DNA of 64,000 bases, taken from NCBI GenBank assembly GCA_003243275.1, contig QFQR01000004.1:1-64000 (forward strand), read 5' to 3'. Position 1 is the first letter of the stretch, and each line of letters opens with the position of its first letter. The position numbers were made by a program, and so were the translations under genes. Shown piece after piece: positions 31,258-39,255 of this stretch. The notes under the pieces were generated by a model. It saw only the letters and a program-made list of their open reading frames with translations, did no database searches and had not been told where the DNA came from. The DNA comes from Leifsonia xyli. GTDB lineage: Bacteria; Actinomycetota; Actinomycetes; Actinomycetales; Microbacteriaceae.

Positions 31258-32448
31258 ATGAAACTCGCGATCCTCTCGCGCGCGCCCCGCGCCTACTCGA
31301 CGCAGCGCCTGCGCACCGCCGCGCAGCAGCGCGGCCACGAGGTGCGGGTGCTCAACACGCTGCGCTTCGGCATCGACCTCTCGGGCGACGAGCCCGACCT
31401 GCAGTACCGCGGCAAGCCGCTCAGCGACTACGACGCGATCCTGCCGCGCATCGGTGCCTCCATCACCTACTTCGGCACGGCCGTGGTGCGTCAGTTCGAG
31501 CAGATGGACGTCTACACCCCCAACACCGCCAACGGCATCTCGAATGCGCGCGACAAGCTTCGGGCGACGCAGATCCTCTCGCGCCACAACATCGGCATGC
31601 CGGCAACGACCTTCGTGCGCAACCGAGCGGATGTGCGCCCCGCGATCGAGCAGGTCGGCGGGGCGCCCGTCGTCATCAAACTGCTGGAGGGAACGCAGGG
31701 AATCGGGGTGATCCTGGCACCCGAGGTGAAGGTCGCCGAGGCGATCATCGAGACGCTGCAGTCGACCAACCAGAACGTGCTCATCCAGCACTTCGTCTCG
31801 GAGAGCCGCGGGCGCGACATCCGGGCGCTCGTGGTGGGTGACCGCGTCGTCGCGGCGATGCGCCGCACCGCGAAGGGCGACGAGTTCCGCTCGAATGTGC
31901 ACCGCGGCGGCAGCGTCGAGCGCGTCGATCTCTCGCCCGAGTACGCCCAGGTGGCGGTGCGCTCGGCGCAGATCATGGGCCTGCGGGTCGCGGGTGTCGA
32001 CATGCTCGAGGGCGCCGACGGCCCGCTCGTGATGGAGGTCAACTCCTCGCCGGGTCTGCAGGGCATCGAGGCGGCCACCCAGCTGGATGTCGCGGGCGCC
32101 ATCATCGACTACGTCGCCCAGCAGGTGGCCTTCCCCGAGATCGACGTCAGGCAGCGACTCTCGGTCTCGACCGGCTACGGGGTCGCCGAGCTGCTCGTGC
32201 ACACCAACGCGGAGCTCGTCGGCAAGAAGCTCGGCGAGTCGGGCCTGTGGGAGCGCGACATCACGGTGCTGACCCTGCACCGGGGCGCGAGCGTCATCCC
32301 GAACCCGCGCAAGGGGCAGCTGCTGGAGGCGGGCGACCGCCTGCTGTGCTTCGGCAAGCTCGAGGAGATGCGCTCGATGATCCCCGAGCGTCGCCGCCGC
32401 GCCCGTGTGCGGAAGCTCCCCGCGGAGCCGATCCCGACGGAGGAGTGA
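31258..32448 (+). CDS. rimK: RimK-family alpha-L-glutamate ligase fused to an RCK/TrkA-C domain
   Basis: ATP-grasp ligase adding glutamate to a protein (ribosomal S6 in E. coli) or a small molecule. Residues 1-95 pre-ATP-grasp (MKLAILSRAPRAYSTQRL), about 95-290 ATP-grasp: GGAPVVIKLLEGTQGIGVIL, RDIRALVVGDRVVAAMRR, and VMEVNSSPGLQGIE with the Mg-binding Glu and Asn. E. coli RimK ends near residue 300; this protein continues to 396. Residues about 303-375 (GVAELLVHTNAELVGKKLGE, GASVIPNPRKGQLLEAGDRL) match the RCK C-terminal (TrkA-C) fold, a ligand-binding regulatory module of K+ channels and transporters. The fusion suggests control by a small ligand. ATG 31258 follows AGGGG. Divergent from its RimB-like partner; convergent with the NmrA-like gene. 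Confidence 0.92.
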   Translation: MKLAILSRAPRAYSTQRLRTAAQQRGHEVRVLNTLRFGIDLSGDEPDLQYRGKPLSDYDAILPRIGASITYFGTAVVRQFEQMDVYTPNTANGISNARDKLRATQILSRHNIGMPATTFVRNRADVRPAIEQVGGAPVVIKLLEGTQGIGVILAPEVKVAEAIIETLQSTNQNVLIQHFVSESRGRDIRALVVGDRVVAAMRRTAKGDEFRSNVHRGGSVERVDLSPEYAQVAVRSAQIMGLRVAGVDMLEGADGPLVMEVNSSPGLQGIEAATQLDVAGAIIDYVAQQVAFPEIDVRQRLSVSTGYGVAELLVHTNAELVGKKLGESGLWERDITVLTLHRGASVIPNPRKGQLLEAGDRLLCFGKLEEMRSMIPERRRRARVRKLPAEPIPTEE

Positions 32449-32469
32449 GGCGGGCGCGACCGCGCGAAC

Positions 32470-33267
32470 TCAGGCGGCATCCGCCTCCTGCACCACGGCG
32501 GCGATCCCGCGCGGGGGGCGACCGAGCAACTGTGCGAGCTCGTCGCGCTCCTGCTCCAGCAATCCCGCGGCCACGAGCGGGAACACGGCGGCGAACGCGC
32601 CGGTGTCGGCGGCCGCGACCTCGAGGTGCCGCACCGGCATCCCGGTTCGGGCGGCGATCGCCGCGGCGAGCTGTTCGTAGGTCCACGCGGGGCCGCGCAG
32701 TTCGAGGACCCGCTCGACGGGGGGCTGCAGCAGCGCGCGGGCGGCGGCCTCGCCGAGGTCCGCGACGGCTGCGGTCGCGAGCCCCCGTCCCGCGCTCGCG
32801 GAGGTGATCACCCCGGAGGCCGCCTCCGCGAGGGCACGCCGCAGGAACGGCTCGGTGTAGAGGCCGTTGCGCAGCACCGTCGCGGGGAGCGGCCGTTCGG
32901 CGAGCAGCGATTCCGTGGTCGCGTGCCCCGGATCGTGATCGGCGCCGAACGCGCTCGTGTAGACGAGGTGCTCCACGTGGGATGCTGCGGCCACGACGGC
33001 GCGGTGATGGGCGATCCGCAGCACGGGATCGAGCACGGGGCTCGAGACGAACAGCAGGCGGTCGATGCCGACGAAGGCGGCCGCGAGGCTCTCGGGGTTC
33101 GAGTAGTCGCCGCGGCGCACGTGGAGCCCCGCGCGTTCGAGGCGTTCGGCGGCCGAGTCGCTGCGGGCGAGCCCGAACAGCTCGAGGCCTGACGCGGCGT
33201 CGCGGAGGGCACGTGCAGCGGCTGAGCCGAGGCGCCCGGATGCGCCGGTGATGAGGATGCGTGACAT
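32470..33267 (-). CDS. NmrA-like NAD(P)-binding protein (QorB/SDR type)
   Basis: A 265-aa atypical short-chain dehydrogenase of the NmrA/QOR2 branch. The nucleotide loop is ILITGASGRLGSAAARAL (residues 4-21; GxxGxxG), VRRGDYSNPESLAAAFVGIDRLLFVSSP is the usual second half of the Rossmann fold, and the tail has TVLRNGLYTEP (as in QorB). Such proteins act as NADPH-quinone reductases or redox-sensing regulators. The ATG at 33267 has no strong ribosome-binding site. Ends 21 nt from the rimK stop (convergent). Confidence 0.85.
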   Translation of the reverse strand: MSRILITGASGRLGSAAARALRDAASGLELFGLARSDSAAERLERAGLHVRRGDYSNPESLAAAFVGIDRLLFVSSPVLDPVLRIAHHRAVVAAASHVEHLVYTSAFGADHDPGHATTESLLAERPLPATVLRNGLYTEPFLRRALAEAASGVITSASAGRGLATAAVADLGEAAARALLQPPVERVLELRGPAWTYEQLAAAIAARTGMPVRHLEVAAADTGAFAAVFPLVAAGLLEQERDELAQLLGRPPRGIAAVVQEADAA

Positions 33268-33459
33268 GGAAGTACTCCCAGGATCGATGGGTGATGCTGA
33301 CGCGGATCGGGAACCAGGGGGTTCCCGCCGGGGTCAGGCGACCGTCACGACCGGAGTACGGGGGAGGAGCGAGCGGATGGCGCTACGCGGAGATCATCAG
33401 GAGCATCTGGCACGAGCCTAGCCGGGTGCCCGCCGCGAACGCATCCCCGAGACGAGGAA

Positions 33460-33485
33460 AGGAGGCCCGGTGAACCGAGCCTCCT
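33460..33485 (-). terminator. Terminator of the tRNA-Leu gene
   Basis: AGGAGGC (33460-33466) pairs with GCCTCCT (33479-33485) around a 12-nt loop, starting two nt past the encoded CCA end of the leftward tRNA-Leu gene. Confidence 0.7.
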
Positions 33486-33486
33486 C

Positions 33487-33572
33487 TGGTGCGCGAGGCG
33501 GGACTTGAACCCGCACGCCCTTGCGAGCACTGGCACCTGAAGCCAGCGTGTCTGCCATTTCACCACTCGCGC
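33487..33572 (-). tRNA. tRNA-Leu (anticodon CAG)
   Basis: Reads leftward from 33572. Acceptor GCGCGAG pairs with CTCGCGC; anticodon stem CTGGC/GCCAG encloses the loop TTCAGGT with anticodon CAG; a long variable arm (class II tRNA) lies before the T arm GCGGG-TTCAAGT-CCCGC. CCA is encoded at 33489-33487. Decodes CUG, the major Leu codon in this GC-rich genome. Confidence 0.95.
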
Positions 33573-33904
33573 GTGGAACCGCCGAAGCGGAACAGCCTAG
33601 CGAGACTATCACGCGCATCCCGCGCATCCCCTCGCCGCTGCTCTCCCGCATCCCCACCCCGAGATTCGTGCCAAATGGTGCCCATAGCGCGCGGATGACG
33701 ACCATTTGGCACGAATCTCGGGACCACCCGCGGCGATCGGGGCACAGCGGGCGGCAGAGGTGCACCGAACGGTGCACACACCTGAATCAGCCTCGTGTAC
33801 GACACGACCCGGTCGAACGACGGACCCCCTACCCGGATGAGCCGACTACCATCGGAGAGTCCGAGAGAGCCGGACGGTCAGGCCGCGCCCACGAGAGGAG
33901 ACCC
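33573..33904. other. Gene-free stretch between tRNA-Leu and fhaA
   Basis: Holds the leftward tRNA promoter (33573 onward), a 22-bp perfect inverted repeat (33658-33722), an 18-bp hairpin GTGCACC/GGTGCAC (33760-33777) and the leader of the fhaA operon. A TACGAC-like -10 near 33800 is possible for the operon but unconvincing. Confidence 0.55.
33658..33722. repeat. Long intergenic inverted repeat, 22-bp perfect arms
   Basis: Arms 33658-33679 and 33701-33722 are exact complements around a 21-nt loop. It lies between divergent tRNA-Leu and fhaA, so it is not placed as a terminator. See the finding on long inverted repeats. Confidence 0.85.
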
Positions 33905-34606
33905 TTGGGGATTCTCGACGAATTCGAGAAGGGCTTGGAACGTGTCGTCGGCGGCGCGTTCGCCAAGACCTTCAAGAGCGGTCTGCAGCCCCTCGAGGTG
34001 ACCGCAGCACTCCGTCGCGAACTCGACACCCAGGCGGCCGTCGTCTCGCGCGACCGCATCCTCGTGCCCAACCGCTTCACGGTGCGGCTCTCGCCCCCCG
34101 ACTTCGAGCGGATGACGGGCCTCGGCCCCGCGCTCATCGACGAGTTCACGCGCCTCGTGCAGCAGCACGCCGCCGCCCAGCGCTACACCTTCGCGGGCGG
34201 CATCGACATCCGGCTCGAACGGGATGCGGGGCTCACGGCCGGCATCGTGCGCATCGACTCCGAGAACGTCAAGGGCGAGGTCGCCTGGACGCCCGTGCTC
34301 GACATCGGCGGCAAGCGCTACCCGCTGCAGAAGGGGCGCACCGTGCTCGGCCGCGGATCGGATGCCGACATCACGCTCGACGACACCGGCACCTCGCGCA
34401 GGCACGTCGAGATCCTGTGGGACGGCACCCGCGGTCAGGTCACCGACCTCGGCTCCACGAACGGCTCGAAGCTCAACGGGCAGCCCGTGAAGCAGGCGGT
34501 GCTGCAGCCCGACTCGGTGATCGAGATCGGACGCACCCGCATCGTGTTCCGCGTGCTCGCCCAGGCGGCGGAGAACGCGCATCCGAACGGGGGCCGCGCG
34601 CGATGA
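33905..34606 (+). CDS. fhaA: FhaA: DUF3662 and FHA domain protein
   Basis: Cytosolic phosphothreonine reader of the Ser/Thr kinase system; in mycobacteria FhaA binds MviN/MurJ and regulates peptidoglycan synthesis. 233 aa: N-terminal DUF3662 domain (GILDEFEKGLERVVGGAFAK to about residue 115), linker, then a C-terminal FHA domain (TVLGRGSDADITLDDTGTSRRHVEI...DLGSTNGSKLNG) with the Arg, Ser and Asn residues that bind phosphothreonine. TTG start at 33905, fixed by GAGAGGAG five nt upstream and by the conserved N-terminus. First gene of the seven-gene envelope-growth operon; stop overlaps fhaB start (ATGA). Confidence 0.95.
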   Translation: MGILDEFEKGLERVVGGAFAKTFKSGLQPLEVTAALRRELDTQAAVVSRDRILVPNRFTVRLSPPDFERMTGLGPALIDEFTRLVQQHAAAQRYTFAGGIDIRLERDAGLTAGIVRIDSENVKGEVAWTPVLDIGGKRYPLQKGRTVLGRGSDADITLDDTGTSRRHVEILWDGTRGQVTDLGSTNGSKLNGQPVKQAVLQPDSVIEIGRTRIVFRVLAQAAENAHPNGGRAR

Positions 34607-35160
34607 GCGAGCTGACCCTCCTGGTGCTGCGCCTCGGGTTCCTCATCCTGATGTGGGCCTTCGTCTTCATGGTGGTCTTCGCCCTGCGCTCCGACCTGTT
34701 CGGCACGCGCGCCCGCAAGCTGCCGCAGCCGGCCGCGCCCGAGACCTTCCCCTCCTCCCCGCTTCCCGTCGCCGCCCCCGTCGCCGCCGCGGCAGCACCC
34801 GCCGCTCCCGCCCCCACGCCGAGCGCCCTCACCGTCCCCGTGCGCGCCCAGCCGCAGGCGAGCGGCTCGACCCCGCGCCGGCTCGTCATCACCTCGGGCC
34901 CCAAGGAGGGCCTCGAGCTCGACCTGCCGAACGAGCAGCTCACGATCGGCCGCTCGAGCGAGTCGAGCCTCGTGATCCGCGACGACTACACCTCCACCCA
35001 TCACGCGCGGCTCATGCTGTGGAACGACGAATGGGTCATCCAAGATCTCGACTCCACCAACGGCACCTTCCTCGACGGCACCCGCGTCACCCTCCCGACG
35101 CCCGTGCCGATCGGCTCCACCGTGACCATCGGCACCACGAGTTTCGAGTTGAGGCGCTAG
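34603..35160 (+). CDS. fhaB: FhaB/FipA: membrane-anchored FHA protein
   Basis: 185 aa. One N-terminal helix (LTLLVLRLGFLILMWAFVFMVVFAL, about residues 4-28), a Pro/Ala-rich linker, and a C-terminal FHA domain (about residues 92-183; LTIGRSSESSLVIRDDYTSTHHARL, DLDSTNGTFLDGTRV). In mycobacteria FhaB (FipA) links the kinases to FtsZ and divisome components. The ATGA overlap with fhaA and a 3-nt gap to pstP keep the three genes translationally linked. Confidence 0.95.
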   Translation: MSELTLLVLRLGFLILMWAFVFMVVFALRSDLFGTRARKLPQPAAPETFPSSPLPVAAPVAAAAAPAAPAPTPSALTVPVRAQPQASGSTPRRLVITSGPKEGLELDLPNEQLTIGRSSESSLVIRDDYTSTHHARLMLWNDEWVIQDLDSTNGTFLDGTRVTLPTPVPIGSTVTIGTTSFELRR

Positions 35161-35163
35161 GCG

Positions 35164-36414
35164 GTGGCGACGATCCCCACGAGCGCAGCGGTCTCCCACG
35201 TCGGGAAGGTCCGCGCGAGCAACCAGGACTCCGGCTACCTCGGCCGGCACCTGTACGTGGTGGCCGACGGGATGGGCGGGCACGCGGGCGGCGACGTCGC
35301 GAGCCACATCGCCGCGCAACGGATCGCCGAGGCCGACCACCCGTACGCGAGTGCCGAGGATGCGGTGCACGCCCTGGAGTCGGCGCTCATCGCCGCCAAC
35401 GGCCTGCTCGCCGAGACGGTGTTCGAGCACAGCGAGCTCACCGGCATGGGCACGACGGTCTCCGCGCTCGTGCGCGTTCACGACAAGCTCGCCCTCGCCC
35501 ACATCGGCGACTCGCGCATCTACCGCTTCCGCGGGGGCGAGCTCGCCCAGATCACGACCGACCACACCTTCGTGCAGCGCCTCGTCGAATCGGGCCGCAT
35601 CACCCCGGAGGAAGCCGCGGTGCACCCCCGCCGCGCCGTGCTCATGCGGGTGCTGGGCGACGTCGACGCCTCCCCCGAGATCGACACCGCGATCCTCGAC
35701 GCGCGGCCCGGCGACCGCTGGATGCTGTGCTCCGACGGCCTGTCGGGCTACGTGACGGAAGAGAAGATGGCGCAGGTGCTCGGCACCATCCGCACGGCAC
35801 AGGGGGCTGCCGACCGCCTCGTCAAGGAGAGCCTCGACCACGGCGCCCCCGACAACGTCACGGTGCTGCTGGTCGACATCGACGACAGCGACGGGGCCTC
35901 GGGGTCGGCGCCGATCTTCGTGGGCTCGGCGGCGCATCCGCTGACCTTCGGCAAGGACGAGGAGGAGGTGCGACGCCCCATCCGGCTCCCCACCCTCCTG
36001 CTGCACCCCCTCAAGGCGGCCCCGCCCGACGACGCCCACTTCGAGCCGGAGAGCGAGAGCTACCTCGATGAGCTCATCGAAGAGGATCGGCGTCGCGGCA
36101 TCCGCCGCCGGATCCTGTGGAGCGTCGGCGTGGGCCTCGCCATCGCGGCGATCGTGCTGGCGGGCTGGCTCGGCTACCGCTGGACCCAGATGCACTACTT
36201 CGTCGGGGTGAGCGAGGGCAACGTCGCCATCTTCCAAGGCGTGCAGCAGTCGATCGGTCCGATCTCGCTCTCGCACGTGTACCAGAGCACCTCGATCTCC
36301 GTCGCGGGGCTGCCCGCGTACCAGCAGGAGGCCGTGCAGGCCACGATCAACGCCGACAGCCTGCGCGACGCCCAGAACATCGTCGACCGGCTCTCGGCGG
36401 CGGCGGGGGACTGA
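35164..36414 (+). CDS. pstP: PstP: PP2C-family Ser/Thr protein phosphatase
   Basis: Reverses phosphorylation by PknA and PknB. 416 aa. Cytosolic PPM domain about residues 1-240 with the metal-binding motifs VRASNQDS, VVADGMGGHAGGDVAS, GDSRIYRF, DGLSGYV and DNVTVLLV. A basic juxtamembrane segment, one helix (about residues 317-337, ILWSVGVGLAIAAIVLAGWLG) and a small extracytoplasmic tail of about 75 residues follow, the layout of mycobacterial PstP. GTG start at 35164. One nucleotide separates its stop from the rodA GTG. Confidence 0.95.
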   Translation: MATIPTSAAVSHVGKVRASNQDSGYLGRHLYVVADGMGGHAGGDVASHIAAQRIAEADHPYASAEDAVHALESALIAANGLLAETVFEHSELTGMGTTVSALVRVHDKLALAHIGDSRIYRFRGGELAQITTDHTFVQRLVESGRITPEEAAVHPRRAVLMRVLGDVDASPEIDTAILDARPGDRWMLCSDGLSGYVTEEKMAQVLGTIRTAQGAADRLVKESLDHGAPDNVTVLLVDIDDSDGASGSAPIFVGSAAHPLTFGKDEEEVRRPIRLPTLLLHPLKAAPPDDAHFEPESESYLDELIEEDRRRGIRRRILWSVGVGLAIAAIVLAGWLGYRWTQMHYFVGVSEGNVAIFQGVQQSIGPISLSHVYQSTSISVAGLPAYQQEAVQATINADSLRDAQNIVDRLSAAAGD

Positions 36415-36415
36415 C

Positions 36416-37801
36416 GTGACCCTCACGGCCCCGCTCACCGAGACGATCCGCATCCGCCTGCGCACCCCCGCCCGGCTGCGCAACCTCGAACTGCTGCTCA
36501 TCGTCGTCGCGCTCGGGGTCGCGGGATCTGCGCTCACCCTCGTTGACCTCGGTGCCTCCGGCGAGCTCGACGCCGGCATGCTCGGCCTCGCCGCGATCCC
36601 CGCGGCGCTCGTGCTCGTGCTGCACCTGGTCGAGCGGGTGGTGGCCCCGGAGGGCGACCCGATCGTCGTGCCGATCGCGACAGCGCTCACGGGGCTCGGC
36701 ATCGCCATGATCCACCGCCTCGACATCGCCGAGGGCTACACGGGCTGGGCGGCCTACGGTGTGCGGCAGATCGCGTGGGCCACGATCGCCCTCGTGATCG
36801 CCATCGCGGGCCTGCTGCTGGTGCGCAACCACCGCGTGCTGCAGCGCTACCGCTACATCGCGATGTTCTCGGCGTTCGTGCTGCTGCTGCTGCCCGTGCT
36901 GCCGGTGATCGGCGACACGGGCGCCAACGCGGATGTCTGGGTGCGGATCGGGTTCTTCTCCTTCCAGCCGGGCGAGTTCGCGAAGATCCTGCTGGCGGTC
37001 TTCTTCGCGGGCTACCTGGTGACGGCCCGCGATTCGCTCTCCATGGTCGGGCGCAGCTTCCTCGGGCTGCGGCTGCCGCGCGCGCGCGACCTCGGTCCGA
37101 TCCTGGTGGTCTGGCTGCTCTCGATGGGTGTCATCGTCATCCAGCGCGACCTCGGGACGGCGTTGCTGTACTTCGGTCTGTTCCTGGTGATGCTCTACGT
37201 CGCCACCGGGCGGGTGAGCTGGATCCTCATCGGGCTCGCCCTGTTCGCCGGGGGCGCCTGGGTGGCGACGCGGCTGCTGCCGTATGTCGGCGCGCGCTTC
37301 GAGAACTGGCTCGACGCGTTCAACCCCGAGGTGTACGACCGCAGCGGCGGCAGCTACCAGCTCGTGCAGGGCATCTTCGGGCTCGCCGACGGCGGCCTGA
37401 TCGGCACGGGTCTCGGCCAGGGTCGCCCGGATATCGTGCCGCTCGCCGAGAGCGACTACATCATCGCGAGCCTCGGCGAGGAGCTCGGGCTGATCGGGCT
37501 GTTCGCGATCCTCAGCCTGTACCTGATCTTCGTGGCGCGCGGATTCCGGATCGGCGTGGCCGGGCAGGACGACTTCGGCCGGCTGCTCGCGGTCGGCCTG
37601 TCGTTCGTCGTCGGCCTGCAGGTGTTCATCGTGATCGGCGGCGTGACGCGCGTCATCCCCCTGACGGGTCTCACGACTCCGTTCCTCGCGGCGGGCGGCT
37701 CCTCGCTCATCGCCAACTGGCTCATCGTCGCGCTGCTGCTGCGCCTCTCGGATGCGGTGCGCCAGCAACCGCACGCCGTCGTCGAGGGGGGCGCGGCATG
37801 A
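36416..37801 (+). CDS. rodA: RodA/FtsW-family peptidoglycan glycosyltransferase (SEDS)
   Basis: Polymerises lipid II into glycan strands together with the class B PBP encoded next. 461 aa with about 12 helices. Conserved SEDS stretches: WVRIGFFSFQPGEFAKILLAVFFAGYL, QRDLGTALLYFGLFLVMLYVATGR (catalytic Asp in the QRDLGT/QPDLG motif), NPEVYDRSGGSYQLVQGIFGLADGGLIGTGLGQG and AESDYIIASLGEELGL. The extended N-terminus (about 40 residues longer than E. coli RodA) is typical of actinobacterial operon members. Overlaps pbpA by ATGA. Confidence 0.95.
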   Translation: MTLTAPLTETIRIRLRTPARLRNLELLLIVVALGVAGSALTLVDLGASGELDAGMLGLAAIPAALVLVLHLVERVVAPEGDPIVVPIATALTGLGIAMIHRLDIAEGYTGWAAYGVRQIAWATIALVIAIAGLLLVRNHRVLQRYRYIAMFSAFVLLLLPVLPVIGDTGANADVWVRIGFFSFQPGEFAKILLAVFFAGYLVTARDSLSMVGRSFLGLRLPRARDLGPILVVWLLSMGVIVIQRDLGTALLYFGLFLVMLYVATGRVSWILIGLALFAGGAWVATRLLPYVGARFENWLDAFNPEVYDRSGGSYQLVQGIFGLADGGLIGTGLGQGRPDIVPLAESDYIIASLGEELGLIGLFAILSLYLIFVARGFRIGVAGQDDFGRLLAVGLSFVVGLQVFIVIGGVTRVIPLTGLTTPFLAAGGSSLIANWLIVALLLRLSDAVRQQPHAVVEGGAA

Positions 37802-39255
37802 ACAAGGAGCTGCGGCGGGTCAGCGTGCTCATCCTCGCGATGTTCCTCGCGTTGTGCGCATCGACGACGATCATCCAGGTCGTGCAGCAGGACAGCCTGC
37901 AGGCCGACCCCCGGAACGTGCGCACGCTCTACGCGAGCTTCTCGGTCGAGCGCGGCCAGATCCTCGCGGGCGACACCGTCATCGCGCAGTCGGTCGCGAC
38001 CACCGACCAGTACAAGTACCAGCGCGTGTACCCGGAGGGCGCGCTCTACGCGCCCGTGACCGGGTACTTCACCCTGAACGGGGAGAACACCGGCATCGAG
38101 GGCAGTCTCAACAACTACCTGAGCGGTCGCGCCAACCAGCAGTTCCTCGACCGGTTGAACGCGATCCTCACGGGGCAGAATCCGCGCGGGGCGACCGTGC
38201 AGACGACGATCGACCCTGTGGTGCAACAGGCGGCCTGGGATGCCTTGGGCGAGTTGCAGGGCGCGATCGTCGCGATCGAGCCGTCGACGGGTCGCATCCT
38301 GGCGATGGTGTCGAAGCCGTCGTTCGACCCGAACCTGCTCGCCGGGCACGTGCAGTCGGAGGTGCTCGCCAACTACGACGCCCTGCTCGCGGATCCGAGC
38401 GAGCCGCTCATCAACCGCACGATCGCGGGCGATCTCAACCCGCCCGGCTCGACCTTCAAGCTCGTCATGAGCTCGGCCGCCCTGTCGACGGGCGACTACA
38501 CGCCCGACAGCCAGCTGCCGAACCCGCCGAGCTTCGTGCTGCCCGGCACGAGCACGACGATCACCAACTCGGGCGGCGGCGACTGCGGGGGAGGGGAGAC
38601 GACGAGCATCGCGACGGCGCTGCGGCTCTCCTGCAACATCCCGTTCGCGAACCTCGGCGGCGACCTCGGCTACGCCACCATCCGCGAGCAGGCGAAGGCG
38701 TTCGGCTTCGAGGATCGCGAGCTGAAGGTGCCGATGGCGGTCACCCCGAGCGTGTTCCCCGCCACCGAGAGCGTCGACCAGCTCATGCTGCAGTCCTTCG
38801 GGCAGGGCAACGACCGGGTGACGCCCCTCCAGGTCGCGATGGTGTCGGCGGCGATCGCGAACAAGGGAGCGCTCATGACGCCGAACCTGGTGCAGCGCAT
38901 CACGGCACCCGATCTGTCGGTGCTGCAGGACTTCTCGCCCGTGCTCTACCGCCAGTCGATCAGCAGCGATGTCGCCGCGACGATGACGCAGCTCATGGTC
39001 GCGAATGTCGCGAGCGGCGTCGCGAACGGTGCCAGAATCAGTGGTGTCGACGTCGCGGGCAAGTCGGGCACGGCACAGAACGGCAAAGACGACCCTTACA
39101 CGCTCTGGTACACCGGTTTCGCCCCCGCCGCCGACCCTCAGGTGGCTGTCGCGGTGCTGCTCGAGGATGGTGCCGGAAGAGGTCAATCCGGGTCCGGCAA
39201 TGGAACCGCCGGTCCGATCGCAAAGAAGGTCATAGAGGCGGTGCTGAACAGATGA
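37798..39255 (+). CDS. pbpA: PbpA: class B penicillin-binding protein (transpeptidase)
   Basis: Crosslinks peptidoglycan; partner of the adjacent SEDS protein. 485 aa. A single N-terminal membrane helix (about residues 8-29) precedes a short dimerisation region and the transpeptidase domain: S218-T-F-K221 nucleophile motif, LSCNIPF (SxN) near residue 281 and KSGTAQ (KTG-box variant K-S-G) near residue 420. PbpA of mycobacteria has the same arrangement and is a substrate of PknB. The C-terminus ends with a Gly/Ser stretch and KKVIEAVLNR. ATGA overlap with pknA follows. Confidence 0.95.
   Translation: MNKELRRVSVLILAMFLALCASTTIIQVVQQDSLQADPRNVRTLYASFSVERGQILAGDTVIAQSVATTDQYKYQRVYPEGALYAPVTGYFTLNGENTGIEGSLNNYLSGRANQQFLDRLNAILTGQNPRGATVQTTIDPVVQQAAWDALGELQGAIVAIEPSTGRILAMVSKPSFDPNLLAGHVQSEVLANYDALLADPSEPLINRTIAGDLNPPGSTFKLVMSSAALSTGDYTPDSQLPNPPSFVLPGTSTTITNSGGGDCGGGETTSIATALRLSCNIPFANLGGDLGYATIREQAKAFGFEDRELKVPMAVTPSVFPATESVDQLMLQSFGQGNDRVTPLQVAMVSAAIANKGALMTPNLVQRITAPDLSVLQDFSPVLYRQSISSDVAATMTQLMVANVASGVANGARISGVDVAGKSGTAQNGKDDPYTLWYTGFAPAADPQVAVAVLLEDGAGRGQSGSGNGTAGPIAKKVIEAVLNR

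Noticed and set aside
33261..33473. Small rightward frame upstream of tRNA-Leu
   Set aside because: No ribosome-binding site, no recognisable protein, overlaps the start of the NmrA-like gene and the tRNA terminator.
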